Part shown: piece after piece, positions 37,301 to 47,157 of the stretch
Layout of the letters: every line of letters starts with the position of its first letter
Numbering within the stretch: position 1 is the stretch's first letter
NCBI GenBank assembly: GCA_024867545.1
Contig: JANFNE010000007.1
Coordinates: 372,001 to 436,000 of the forward strand
Length of the DNA stretch: 64,000 bases
DNA from: Phytopythium helicoides
Lineage: Eukaryota > Oomycota > Peronosporomycetes > Pythiales > Pythiaceae
Direction: 5' to 3'
Position numbers and translations under genes: made by a program
The notes under the pieces: generated by a model
The model's database searches: none
Seen by the model: the letters and a program-made list of their open reading frames with translations, nothing else
What the model was told of the DNA's origin: nothing

Positions 37301-40195
37301 GCGCAACGTGTCGCCAATGACGAGCTTGTAAAGTCGGCGCAGGCACTTGAGAAGCGTCGAGCAAGTGAAGTCAACGATCTTCGCTTCCGGGTCGCTGCTC
37401 AGGTGAAGAAGATTAACACGGTCGAGATGTGGAACCTCGCGATGAAAATCAAGTCCAAAGAGGCCAATGCCGAGCGAGTGCGCATGCTACGCGAGTTTGC
37501 GGTCAAAACTGAGCAGCATCGAGAGCTCCAGCGACTGCTGCGGCTTGCTAACTGGCGGCATCGCGTGGCTGCACAGGCTATACTAACTGACGTGGACTGG
37601 CTGTTTGCATTCTTTGCTGATGGGCTTGAGGTTCTGGCTGGCGCAACAGAGAGCAGCAATGATGCACTTCGAAGAAATGCAGGTGTCCAAGTGTTGTCAG
37701 TACTTGCGGCCCACAGCAGTCAACCACGAGTCCAACAAATTTGTACTCGAGCACTTGGACGACTCGCATGGAATGAGAATGTGACCCCACGGGCTTTGGG
37801 GTGGGCAGCAACCACGTTGTGGAGCCGCTGGGTACGTGAGCGATCAGATGAAGTTCTCGCTGATCTCTCGAGCCGCGGTCTTGAGTTTGACGCCGAAGCT
37901 AGTGAGGATGCGACGAGCTTCAACTGGTTGGATGATCCTCCCAAGGTTGCTGATGCTGAAGTTCTTGCTCGGAAGAAGTTGCGATTCATTCGTTCGTGGC
38001 TTCGTGTGGAAGACTTTGCATCACCGAGCGAGAATGCAGCGAATCAGGAGTTCATTGGCCTCACTCCGGGTGTGCTGCAAGTGCTTGTGGATCTATGTGG
38101 TCCCAGCGTGGACGATCTCAAGCTACGGCGGCACGCACTCGAGTCGCTTGCACTTGTTGCCATGAATACGCGCAATACGGCAGTTGTAGGTCGAATGGAC
38201 GGCGTCATCCCATTGCTTTCTTGCCTCATCCGTCCTCCATCGATATTGGACAATTCATCATCTTCATCTGGCCATCTCGAGGACTGGGAGGTGGTGAGGT
38301 GCGCTGTTCGAGCAATCGGCAATCTCGCGTTCGAGAACCGCTTTAACCAGCAAGGATTCGTGCAAGAAGATGTCGTGGGACAGCTTCTCTCCTACTGCAG
38401 CTTGACAGACAACAACGACTCACTGGATGTGGACCTGGTGCTTGCGAGTGTCCAAGCATTGACAAACATCATCCACGAGTATGTCGCTGCAGGAGAGCGA
38501 CTTGTTGCTTCGGGTGGCATTTCGATACTCGCACGGCTGTGCAACTCGCCTCTCGTGCATGATGCCGTGGAATTGGAGGTGGCTGAAGCCATCCACGCCC
38601 ACGCTGCTCTTGTGCTGTCCACTGCTGTGACGCTGCTTGATGAAGAGTCCTGCGAGGGCGACGAGAGAGCTACATATGCAGCTGGACTCGTCATGAAGGA
38701 AGGAGTAGATCCGTTCGTACTCATGTGCGCGTCCTGCAACCGCGATGTGGCTCTACACGGTGCTCTTGTACTCGGCACCATCGCTCGGAGGGATGACGTC
38801 CGAGCGGCAATTGGGTCGGCTGGAGGCGTGGATGCGCTTTTCCTGCTGATTGATAGTCGACCTCAGGACACGGAGACGACAGCTGTGGCGGCTTGGGCCA
38901 TCGCTAATCTCACGTGGCACCGCGAGAACCAGTACCGAGTCACTCGGTACATTTCAACGCTGCTGCGTCTGTGCTCAACCCCTTCATTGTCTTCAGTAGA
39001 CGGAGAGACCCACAGCGAGCGAGTGCATGCGTTGTGTGCTTTCGCCAACACACTCTTCTACAACGAGGCCAGCCGGCAGCTTGTGGCTCGTGACACTCGC
39101 TGGCTGGTATTGTTGGAGCGGATCTGCATCAATGAAGAGCCTGGCGAAGCGCTGCAGCACGCGGCACGAGCGCTGTGCGCGCTTTCGTACAGCGACGAGC
39201 TGGCGTTGGCCATGGCCATTGACGACAACAATCACGCCGAGAAGCTCTTCCCGTTCAACGGACTCGCGCTGTTCCTTCGCCTTGCTGGTAGAGCCAACGT
39301 GGGCGTCGAGGTGCAGCGACTTGCGCTCTTTGGCGTCGTGAACCTCGTGCTGCACGACACCAACAAGCCTCGCGTACTGCGAGTACCGCTCGCAATCGAG
39401 ACGCTAGTCAACCTGAGCGCTCACGACGCTCCTGAAGTCCGCGAGCCAGCGACGGAGGCTCTCGAGTTGCTCGCAGACGTCCGAAGCGTGCCGCCTGAAG
39501 TGACAGAGCCGCCAGTCACGGGCCAGACGAGCGAGCAGCTGCGGCGGCTGGTAGCTCTGCTTGAGGACGACAAGAGCTCGTCTGCTGCCGTCAGCATGGC
39601 GGCCGACGCCATTGCGGACGAGGCGTGGAAGCGGCCGAACGCCAAGGCGAGGCTGAGGAACGCCCGAGCCATTGAGGCGTTGCTCACGAGGAGCAGAGCG
39701 GACACGTCGTCTCCTGCGGCCGTGGTGTCGTGTCTGTGGGCTGTGAGGAACGTCGTGGCCGACAATCCGCGCAACCAGGACGTGGCGGGGGCTCTGGACG
39801 CCGTCACGACGCTCGTGGGGCTGCTGGACCAGCGACGCCATCGCTTCGTCGACGAACGTGGCGCTGATCGAGGCGAGGACGTGGCGGAGGCAACGCTCGC
39901 AGCTCTGGTCGCGGTCGTGCTGCGCCACCCTCGCAACAGCCAGGAGCTCGTGCGGCTCGGCCTTGACGTGCTGCTCGCCATCGCCGAGGAGAAGCGTGAC
40001 ATGGAGCGAGAGGAGACGCAGCAGCCACGGAAGACCGAGATCGCGGCGCTCGCAACGGAGCTGCTGGAGATCGTGGCGCCTCACAACGCGCCGGTGCTGC
40101 CAGTGATCGACAGGAAAGCAGGAGCGTCGCCAGACAAGGCGAAGCTGCGGGCGAGGCATGGTCCGACGGCGCTGCCGACTTTGGCCCCGCGCTAG
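34385..40195 (+). CDS. Giant WW - coiled-coil - armadillo-like repeat protein (1936 aa)
   Basis: Single uninterrupted exon, 5811 nt, from ATG 34385 (MDDADGHADGRADAAAE). The open frame extends upstream to 34298 only through non-ATG codons. Near residue 160-195 there is a WW-type module (MWTVVVPP, then YYVHTATGETSWDAP). An acidic stretch and about 800 residues of coiled coil follow, rich in Glu/Arg/Lys. From about residue 1090 the protein is a helical repeat solenoid of armadillo/HEAT type: ALESLALVAMNTRNTAVVG, AVRAIGNLAFENRFNQQGF, AAWAIANLTWHRENQYRV, ALCAFANTLFYNEAS. This looks like a cytoskeletal or axonemal scaffold (inference). No named orthologue recognised. Confidence 0.85.
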   Translation: MDDADGHADGRADAAAECAAAVDAQCAALEAAVGRALERLDARLRTQEAAVRAAQRDHSQTVHKLRTGRADADEQLRTVRRQRQREQQEAREDKQWLAGVWPAGVPLPTMLQPFAAVHSADDGARVADVADDHKRRRMEAMVNRRVQRERVVQRMEAAAMWTVVVPPVDGVDGMDAQPYYVHTATGETSWDAPAAMFYEPPEGWDAERMDWHPSWPLERFYPPADEPSTDREDEDEDADDADDAMDDEAVDEDADDAAADPVQLRREMERALAAHEQLTTQLADSKAKQRTLALQLLNASREAFENEKEAIAAEDKKVKDGERARRKVEAQEQAAARAKEAAAERRRLEAENPGQQFAKYARDSVTNKGLTLAKDDNALEKELEAFAAEQRADRAYLTSPVAVDGRARAHKRADDEYAHMKMLESEVQKQEQLEFDLLEKTSLRVEETTTKSEELQALAEEIRTQRAVIAEELAAVAHTITRLELPLEPPSIERPTSEELRRAEERFITVESQDEQDLDEDDNNETPKDDVRESDSLPKVDPAAMNAEERELVQLKAFVDAETRWRLWEKEEAMRVEELLAAQTRSHSLTTSDRSLAVDLAMCEADEIFFGKLKELEKAGNTRMWTNQADAQVERARFMIERAAREESEYQLQDRVAELQVLLEEARRLPLRALNAVHRLELERESDQHVAELTEKLGDANRQLDKEKQARKLLQKLELRSTEYFGRKLDEEAALFQDKQALWDFSARLVDEIQADRLIIARLYELMDSADSTDRNEEQMQITLVNDASSAFEIKLQLLQHVREFLLGSYERDARWRELAAMTLIPDSTSAEWMTAAQNARHGKMLATLAEQHAEREAELQRELKLRARIEEQLHSELVRASSKADRQRAEFEDAFACVHTQTQAALAELQQEICALKAELTDERSRFNEDKQRLITHHDQVRLELEMRNRALERVNEDQRHWLTAAKRELTAQRVANDELVKSAQALEKRRASEVNDLRFRVAAQVKKINTVEMWNLAMKIKSKEANAERVRMLREFAVKTEQHRELQRLLRLANWRHRVAAQAILTDVDWLFAFFADGLEVLAGATESSNDALRRNAGVQVLSVLAAHSSQPRVQQICTRALGRLAWNENVTPRALGWAATTLWSRWVRERSDEVLADLSSRGLEFDAEASEDATSFNWLDDPPKVADAEVLARKKLRFIRSWLRVEDFASPSENAANQEFIGLTPGVLQVLVDLCGPSVDDLKLRRHALESLALVAMNTRNTAVVGRMDGVIPLLSCLIRPPSILDNSSSSSGHLEDWEVVRCAVRAIGNLAFENRFNQQGFVQEDVVGQLLSYCSLTDNNDSLDVDLVLASVQALTNIIHEYVAAGERLVASGGISILARLCNSPLVHDAVELEVAEAIHAHAALVLSTAVTLLDEESCEGDERATYAAGLVMKEGVDPFVLMCASCNRDVALHGALVLGTIARRDDVRAAIGSAGGVDALFLLIDSRPQDTETTAVAAWAIANLTWHRENQYRVTRYISTLLRLCSTPSLSSVDGETHSERVHALCAFANTLFYNEASRQLVARDTRWLVLLERICINEEPGEALQHAARALCALSYSDELALAMAIDDNNHAEKLFPFNGLALFLRLAGRANVGVEVQRLALFGVVNLVLHDTNKPRVLRVPLAIETLVNLSAHDAPEVREPATEALELLADVRSVPPEVTEPPVTGQTSEQLRRLVALLEDDKSSSAAVSMAADAIADEAWKRPNAKARLRNARAIEALLTRSRADTSSPAAVVSCLWAVRNVVADNPRNQDVAGALDAVTTLVGLLDQRRHRFVDERGADRGEDVAEATLAALVAVVLRHPRNSQELVRLGLDVLLAIAEEKRDMEREETQQPRKTEIAALATELLEIVAPHNAPVLPVIDRKAGASPDKAKLRARHGPTALPTLAPR

Positions 40196-40233
40196 GAAGG
40201 AGATCGTGTCTACATAGCAAATGGGATCATGTT

Positions 40234-40257
40234 TGTGTGTGTGTGTGTGTGTGTGTG
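40234..40257. repeat. (TG)n microsatellite
   Basis: About twelve TG units in the 118-bp gap between convergent genes. Confidence 0.92.
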
Positions 40258-40313
40258 GCGGGTTAGAGCTGTCTGCTGTCGACTTGGGAGAGCGCTAACA
40301 CCTGCCTGCCTGC

Positions 40314-42158
40314 CTAGTTGTGCATGGTGGCGAGGAAGGTCTCGCACTCCTTCTGCTCCTGCTCGCGGCGAGCCTTGTTCCAGCCGTGCAGCTCACCCAT
40401 CATGTGGATGACGCGCGGCACGAGGTCCTTGGCCACCTGCGTGTCGATGAAAGCGAGGCGCATGCGACGGCCAATCACGTCCGTGGCCTTCTCGGCGTAC
40501 TCCTGCCGCACAGCAAAGACCACCTCGGCCTCGAGGTACGGGTACTTGGGGTGCAGGCGACGCGGGTGGTCGCTCTTCTTGCGGTCCAGGAAACCAGCCT
40601 GCTCGATCTCGGCGATCTGCAGCGCGCGGGTGCCGTAGTTGCGCATCAGGTGCTCGGCAATGTCCTTGTCGAGGTGGTAGTTCTCACGCAGCGTGACGGT
40701 GATCTTGTCGAACTTTTTGTTGCACACCTCGCCGATGCGGTCGGCGCCGATGATGCCGACCTCGCGCGTCTTGCACGGGCCAGCCTTGGCCGCAACCTCG
40801 GGCACGGCACCAACGACCGCGTCCAGCGCGTCCTGCGCCATGCGGCGGTACGTCGTCCACTTGCCGCCGGCGATTGTCACCATGTTGGACTTGCTGACCT
40901 CGACAACGTGCTCGCGCGAGATCTTGGCCGTGTTGCCGTCACCGTGGCGCGGGTCGCGCACGAGCGGGCGGATGCCCGACCACGCCGACTTGACGTCCGC
41001 GCGCGTCACGTCCTTGGCGAGGTAGCGGTTGGCCTCCTCAATGATGAAGTCCACCTCCTGCTTGGTCGGCTCCGGCAGCATCGTGATCTCCGACTGCGAG
41101 TCGGTCGTGCCCGCGAGCGTTCCGTTCTCCCACGGCAGGAAGAAGAGCACGCGGCCGTCCGTGGTCTTGGGCACGATGAGGCCCATGCGGTTGGGGCTGA
41201 AGTGGTCCGGCAGCACGGCGTGCACGCCAGCGGCCGGCACGCAGATCTTGGGGGTCTCCGGGTTGTCCATGAGGCGCATCGAGTCGGTGAAGGGCCCCGT
41301 GGCATTAATGACGGCCTTGGCGTGCACGTCCCACTCGTCGCCCGTGAGTGTGTCCTTGACGCGCGCGCCGCGCACCTTGCCCTCGTCGTCCTTGATGAGG
41401 CTGACGACCTTGACGTAGTTGGCGACTGCAGCGCCGTTCTGCGTGGCCGTGAGCGCGATGGAGACGTTCATGCGCGTGTCGTTCATCTGTCCGTCGTAGT
41501 ACACGAGCGCGCCCTTGAGTCCGTCCTTGCGCAGCATGGGGAACTGGAACATGGCCTCGTCGGCGTTGATGTAGTAGCTGCCGGGCACGAACCGCTTGGA
41601 TCCCGCGACGAGGTCGTACATCTTGGTGCCGATCCACATGTAGGGGATCTCCCACCACGTGTAGATGGGGATCATGATGGGCAGCGGGCGGTTCATGTAG
41701 GGCGCGGCCGAGAGGAAGAACTCGCGCTCCTCGAGCGCCTCGGTGACGAGCTTGAAGGCCGCGTAGTCGAGCTTCTTGAAGGCCGTCTCGAGGTAGCGCA
41801 CGCCGCCGTGGATGAGCTTGGTCGAGCGGCTCGACGTGCCGGCCGCGAAGTCGTAGGCCTCGACCACGGCCGTGTTGAGTCCGCGCGTGGCGGCGTCCAG
41901 CGCGCAGCCCGAGCCCGTGGCGCCGCCGCCGACCACGAGCACGTCGAACTGCTCGCTCTTGAGCCGCCGGAGCTGCTCGGCGCGCGTCGGCACCTCGTAG
42001 GGCGTGATGACGCTGCCGTCCTCGCACGTGATGGGCGCCACCAGCCGCGCTTCCTTGGCCGACACCACGGCCGCGCCCGACAGCCCCGCGACGCCCGCGG
42101 TCGCGCCGAGGCCCAGCGCCACGCGGCGCGACGCGCGGCGGAAGGCGAACGACGCCAT
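40314..42158 (-). CDS. GPD2: FAD-dependent glycerol-3-phosphate dehydrogenase, mitochondrial
   Basis: Single exon, 614 aa. The Arg-rich start (MASFAFRRASRRVALGLG) and the following hydrophobic stretch suit a mitochondrial targeting/anchor segment. The FAD-binding dinucleotide fold is FDVLVVGGGATGSG (GGGATGSG at 77-84). Family signatures are TSSRSTKLIHGGVRYLE and GGKWTTYRRMAQDAL. It oxidises glycerol 3-phosphate to dihydroxyacetone phosphate and passes electrons to ubiquinone, forming the shuttle with the cytosolic NAD enzyme. The C-terminal domain (to TMHN) is present; no EF-hands are visible. Confidence 0.96.
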   Translation of the reverse strand: MASFAFRRASRRVALGLGATAGVAGLSGAAVVSAKEARLVAPITCEDGSVITPYEVPTRAEQLRRLKSEQFDVLVVGGGATGSGCALDAATRGLNTAVVEAYDFAAGTSSRSTKLIHGGVRYLETAFKKLDYAAFKLVTEALEEREFFLSAAPYMNRPLPIMIPIYTWWEIPYMWIGTKMYDLVAGSKRFVPGSYYINADEAMFQFPMLRKDGLKGALVYYDGQMNDTRMNVSIALTATQNGAAVANYVKVVSLIKDDEGKVRGARVKDTLTGDEWDVHAKAVINATGPFTDSMRLMDNPETPKICVPAAGVHAVLPDHFSPNRMGLIVPKTTDGRVLFFLPWENGTLAGTTDSQSEITMLPEPTKQEVDFIIEEANRYLAKDVTRADVKSAWSGIRPLVRDPRHGDGNTAKISREHVVEVSKSNMVTIAGGKWTTYRRMAQDALDAVVGAVPEVAAKAGPCKTREVGIIGADRIGEVCNKKFDKITVTLRENYHLDKDIAEHLMRNYGTRALQIAEIEQAGFLDRKKSDHPRRLHPKYPYLEAEVVFAVRQEYAEKATDVIGRRMRLAFIDTQVAKDLVPRVIHMMGELHGWNKARREQEQKECETFLATMHN

Positions 42159-42402
42159 GAGGCCGAGAGAGATTAAGCGGAAGGAAGAGGAGGAGGAGAC
42201 AGGCGGGGGCGCTTGGGGGGCGCGCGGCGAATCCGGAAATGGAGGGTGCGCGAGCTCGTTGGGGATGAGCGGAGGCGATTGGACGGGTGCATGCGGCGTA
42301 GGCGCCGACGGGCGTTTACGATACGAATGATACGCTGCTCTGGATCGGTCCAGGACATTGGCGGACGAGGATCACGGTCGAGTGGGGAGGAGTGGGCGGC
42401 TC

Positions 42403-43783
42403 TCACACGGCTCACCAACACCCGCTGCGATTAGCCTCCGTCTCGTTTCCATGGGGAAGGGACTAGGATCACAGCAGATCGCCGTCAGCCGAGGGTTGTA
42501 GCACATCCCTTCTCCGCCCCCAGGCATTGCGCACCGGCGATACATGACGCCCCCGCACTCATCAGTAGTCTCACGATAAGGTACACTTTCTGAGGTCGCC
42601 GGTGTCAGTGCTTGATCAGCACAAACAGTCCGAGGGAACTTTGCAAACATGGCAAGCGTGGCCGGCGTTGCAACCTTGGATGTCCGATTGGGTGAAAGGC
42701 ACGTCGCTGGGGGTAAATGCCAGAGCAAATGTGCGGCACACAACGAATTCGTCAGGTCGCACTCGCCTAGAAACCCATTGCAGCAAAACATGCCGCGATC
42801 GGTGGTCACAAACGCTTTCAGGTTCACAAGTGGGGACATATCTGGCACATTGTCAATCAGCGGGACGACAAGGATAGAAAGGCGTTCGAGACTGTGGAGA
42901 CCGTCAAAGCTCGGTAGTTCTTGAAGTAACAGGAAGAACCCGATGAGGAGATACTTGAGATTTCCCAAACTACTAAGTCGAGGAATCTTTGCCATCATGT
43001 GCCCACCGAGGTGGAGGAATGTGAGCACTTCCATCTCATCAAAAATGTCATCAGGTAAAGTGATTAGAGTCGCAATACTGGGTTTTCCTTCAATGTGGCT
43101 GATCAAAACCAACACCAAAGTGCATATTAGTCACAACACTCGAGTCACTGGTTCTACAATCGCATAATGGCATAACTCACAGGTACTCCAGTTCCGTGAA
43201 TCCCTTTGCCCATGTCGGGAGTGTAGTCGTATGAGTATATACCAGCGATCTGTGCAGCAATGTCCTTAGTTAGCTCTCTTCATCTGGAGACGATGGTGGC
43301 AGTCGTATAAAGACACGTACATGTGTTTGAGTCTCGTGCATCGCTGTAGCTCATCAGGAAAACTGACCAGCTTTCGGTTTAGTAGACTGATCATTTGTAA
43401 ATCTCCTGAGCGAGCGAGCTGCGAGAGCTTCTTGGTCACATCCACGGGATCCATCCACTCATCGAATGTTTTGATGCGAGGCTCTTCGTCGACCATGGTA
43501 AGGCATGGACACTGGTCGAGATCATTATCGCGGAGCTGGAGCCATCGCCAAACGTTTTCGACACACTCGGGGTGAGGTCGGCATGCAGTGCGAGATGTTC
43601 GGACGCTTTTTTCAACGAAAACCACTGTGAACACTGCGAAGACGACCAACAAAGCTGCAACGACCTTGTTCTTGGGATAGATGGTGTGATGACGGATGGC
43701 AGGGTTCTTGATGAATGCAGCAAGTTGGTAGAATCTGCGACAAAGTGAGAAGTTGTTCCCGACCCGAGCAAAAAATGTCACTG
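42403..43783 (-). pseudogene. WLGC/LRR gene copy B, 5'- and 3'-truncated
   Basis: Homologous to the second half of WLGC copies A, C and E, on the opposite strand. It begins inside exon 3 (at FARVGNNFSLCRRF), keeps the introns, the small LRR exon and most of the last exon. It stops at GVGEPC, where unrelated sequence replaces the normal PQYESWLGCK end. The first two exons and most membrane segments are missing. No internal stop is seen within the retained part. In its last exon it shares with copy C variants absent from A and E (TSESVPYRETTDECGG, RRCAMPGGGEGMCYN), so B and C are closest relatives. Non-functional fragment as it stands. Confidence 0.85.
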
Positions 43784-46357
43784 CCGACTTAAGGTTTGTA
43801 ATTGTTTGGATCAAATCCAAGAGAAGAGGATGGAAGACGGTTTTGCTCTAATTGTAGAATGCAACCTCCTACGTCCTCTCGGCGTGAAGTCACAAAAGCA
43901 AATTCGTTCCGTTTCGCTCATCGCCCTGTGACGCCATGGTGATAGTCAAGGGGAAGGAAATATACATGCCATCATCCAAACAAGAGCATCCAACATTTCC
44001 AGCGAAGCTAGGTCTCACTTTGGTTGCGACCGTCGCGACATTATGTCTAGTGTGGACGATTGGGCTCATGCTTCTCACGGTCTCTCCAAATGCCACAGTC
44101 AACTGGGTCATGAACACCGAGACTTTCGACGATGGCACGTTCTGGCGATTCATTGACCCACCAGTCGAAACACTACTGCTCGGACTGGGAGGTCTCGGCT
44201 GTATTGCGCTTGGTTACTTGTACATCATCGCTCGAGTGACGGTCTTCTCCAAGTGGCAGTTCACTGCCTGGTCTACAAGACACATCTCGTTCAAGACCCA
44301 GATGCGGTCTTCTCGTCATAGCATAACCAAAATCGCTGTCGCCAACATGACTGTCTCTACGAGTTCGAATAACATTGGACCAAGCGAGACTTTGAGAGAT
44401 ACGTCGAGTAAAACCTTGCGTCTGGTACAAGTGAGCGAAGCAAAGAGGAAACTAGTGGTGCGTGTTGAACTTCCGCATGTCAGCACTTATCCAACACACT
44501 AACCCAGTGACAACAGGATCTTTTGTTGAAGTTGTTCGACTTCGTCGTGCATTTCATATTGCTGACAGACATGATGGGGAAGGGACTGCCTGTCGAAGTA
44601 ATTGCACCTTTCACCGCAATGGTTGTTCTGAACATATTACTGTCGAGCATGTTTATCGCTGTTCCTCGTCTCCAATCTGGCCTAGTCGTTGTGCTTCTCG
44701 ACACGATGTACGTACTCATCTTCGTAGCTAACCTAGTATCCTTTTGCAGCACACCTAATGAATGTTCTCCCAGGTTCGACATCTTGGTTTCTGTCGGACT
44801 CCCAATACTCATCGTGACATATTGCATGAGCACATTCTCTTTCGACAGACAGAAATTCGATATCATCAAACAAGTGTTTCCTCCTAGTCGGTTTGAAGCC
44901 CATGCTAGTATCAACGCCGACCCAGTCCAGCCTCAAATCATTCGAACGGCTTTCAACTCGCTTCGAATCCACTCCGTCATGACCTTGTTCGCTCGTGTCG
45001 GGAGCAACTTCTCACTTTGTCGCAGATTCTACCAACTAGCTGCATTAATCAAGAACCCCGTCATGCGTCATCACACCATCTATCCAAAGAACAAGATCGT
45101 TGCAGCTTTGTTGGTCATCTTCGCAGTGTTCACAGTGGTTTTCGTTGAAGAAAGCATCCGAACATCTCGCACTGCATGCCGACCTCACCCCGAGTGTGTC
45201 GAAAATGTTTGGCGATGGCTTCAGCTCCACGATAATGATCTCGACCAGTGTCCATGCCTTACCATGGTCGACGAAGAGCCTCGCATCAAAACGTTCGATG
45301 AATGGATGGATCCCGTGGATGTGACAAAGAAGCTCTCGCAGCTCGCTCGCTCGGGAGATTTACAAATGATCAGTCTACTAAACCGAAAGCTGGTCACTTT
45401 TCCTGATGAGCTACAGCGATGCACGAGACTCAAACACATGTACGTGTCTTTATACGACTGCCACCATCGTCTCCAGATGAAGAGAGCTAACTAAGGACAT
45501 TGCTGCACAGATCGCTGGTATATACTCATACGACTACACTCCCGACATGGGCAAAGGGATTCACGGAACTGGAGTACCTGTGAGTTATGCCATTATGCGA
45601 TTGTAGAACCAGTGACTCGAGTGTTGTGACTAATATGCACTTTGGTGTTGGTTTTGATCAGCCACATTGAAGGAAAACCCAGTATTGCGACTCTAATCAC
45701 TTTACCTGATGACATTTTTGATGAGATGGAAGTACTCACATTCCTCCACCTCGGTGGGCACTTGATGACAAAGATTCCTCGTCTTAGCGGTTTGGGAAAT
45801 CTCAAGTACCTCCTCATCGGGTTCTTCCTGTTACTTCAAGAACTACCGAGCTTTGACGGTCTCCACAGTCTCGAACGCCTTTCTATCCTTGTCGTCCCGC
45901 TGATTGACAATGTGCCAGATATGTCCCCACTTGTGAACCTGAAAGCGTTTGTGACCACCGATCGCGGCATGTTTTGCTGCAATGGGTTTCTAGGCGAGTG
46001 CGACCTGACGAATTCGTTGTGTGGCGCCCATTTGATCTGGCATTTACCCCCAGCGACGTGCCTTTCACCCAATCGGACATCCAAGGTTGCAACGCCGGCC
46101 ACGCTTGCCATGTTTGCAAAGTTCCCTCGGACTGTTTGTGCTGATCAAGCACTGACACCGGCGACCTCAGAAAGTGTACCTTATCGTGAGACTACTGATG
46201 AGTGCGGGGGCGTCATGTATCGCCGGTGCGCAATGCCTGGGGGCGGAGAAGGGATGTGCTACAACCCTCGGCTGACGGCGATCTGCTGTGATCCTAGTCC
46301 CTTCCCCATGGAAACGAGACGGAGGCTAATCGCAGCGGGTGTTGGTGAGCCGTGTGA
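42403..46357. repeat. Large inverted repeat formed by WLGC copies B and C
   Basis: Arms of about 1.38 kb (42403-43783 and about 44980-46357) in opposite orientation around a spacer of about 1.2 kb that holds the 5' part of copy C. Confidence 0.85.
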
Positions 46358-46391
46358 CCCTCAGTACGAATCCTGGCTCGGCTGCAAGTAG
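43936..46391 (+). CDS. Multipass membrane LRR protein with WLGC C-terminus, copy C (725 aa)
   Basis: Exons 43936-44457, 44517-44707, 44774-45439, 45511-45579, 45662-46391; 2178 nt. The second intron is 66 nt and in frame. It has the same membrane segments, LRRs and WLGC end as copy A. The N-terminus differs (MVIVKGKEIYMPSSKQEHPT) before the shared LGLTLVATVATLCLVWTIG. ATG 43936 is the first in frame; Met at 43966 is an alternative. No disrupting mutation is seen. Confidence 0.86.
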
Positions 46392-47157
46392 CAGTGCCGC
46401 ACACATACTTGTGTGAGATATTGGTCGTAGTTCTCATGCACTTTTCACTTGTACCTGACCAGAAATGAATGGATGATCCCAATCCGGTTCGGTATCGGTA
46501 ACCATGCCGAATAATCTTGATTCCTCTCATCTCACTTGGAAGTGGCTTACCTCTAGAGCTTTAGCACCGAGTTCTCTATTCGTGGAACTGAGCTCAGCGA
46601 ACGAGAGCCCTTGCACGGGTTCAAGTCTCGGCACATCACTCAGCAAATGTCGTTGACGTCTTAAAAATCCAAAGCTTCGTCACACATAGCACGGGCGACA
46701 TGAGTATGCAAAGTGGCTGAGCCTATGGCGCACGCGACATGCTACGGAGATACGTTTGCCTGTCAACAACAACATGCGCTCCATGCCATCACCAGAGCGA
46801 GTCCAGCGTGGCAACTCAATGGACGTCTCCACCCAACGCACCACGAACGCTACTCCACTCTACTTCGCTCTACTCCTCTCAACTCAACTCTACTCTACTC
46901 TACTCTACGCTACTCCACTCTACTCGACGCTACTCCGCTCTACTCCGCTCTACCAGTGGAGCTGCTGGAGGCCTCGCTTGAAGCTGGCGGCGGCAAAAAC
47001 ATGGAGCAATTCGGTGGTGCGTGGTGGCGCTTGTCTTCGCGTCGACTTGACCCAGTTGAAGTTGCTCGAACCTCAACGCGTGAGGCGCCGCAGTCAGCAG
47101 TCAGCAGCCTCTGCTATCAATACGCAGCGCCTCTTGGCCGCCAGCGGCTGGTGGAGC
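46392..47157. other. Intergenic with TCTAC-rich low-complexity tract
   Basis: 766 bp without a convincing gene upstream of the EGF-like gene. The only clear structure is the pyrimidine-rich pentamer tract described separately. Confidence 0.5.
46835..46955. repeat. Imperfect TCTAC pentanucleotide repeat
   Basis: About 120 bp of imperfect TCTAC/TCAAC/GCTAC/CCGCTC units on the plus strand; strongly strand-asymmetric (almost no G). Confidence 0.85.

Noticed and set aside
40320..42176. 618-codon open frame on the plus strand opposite the glycerol-3-phosphate dehydrogenase gene
   Set aside because: It mirrors the GPD2 codons; strong G/C third-position bias suppresses antisense stops. The translation is low-complexity (Val/Ala/Arg/His-rich) with no domain.
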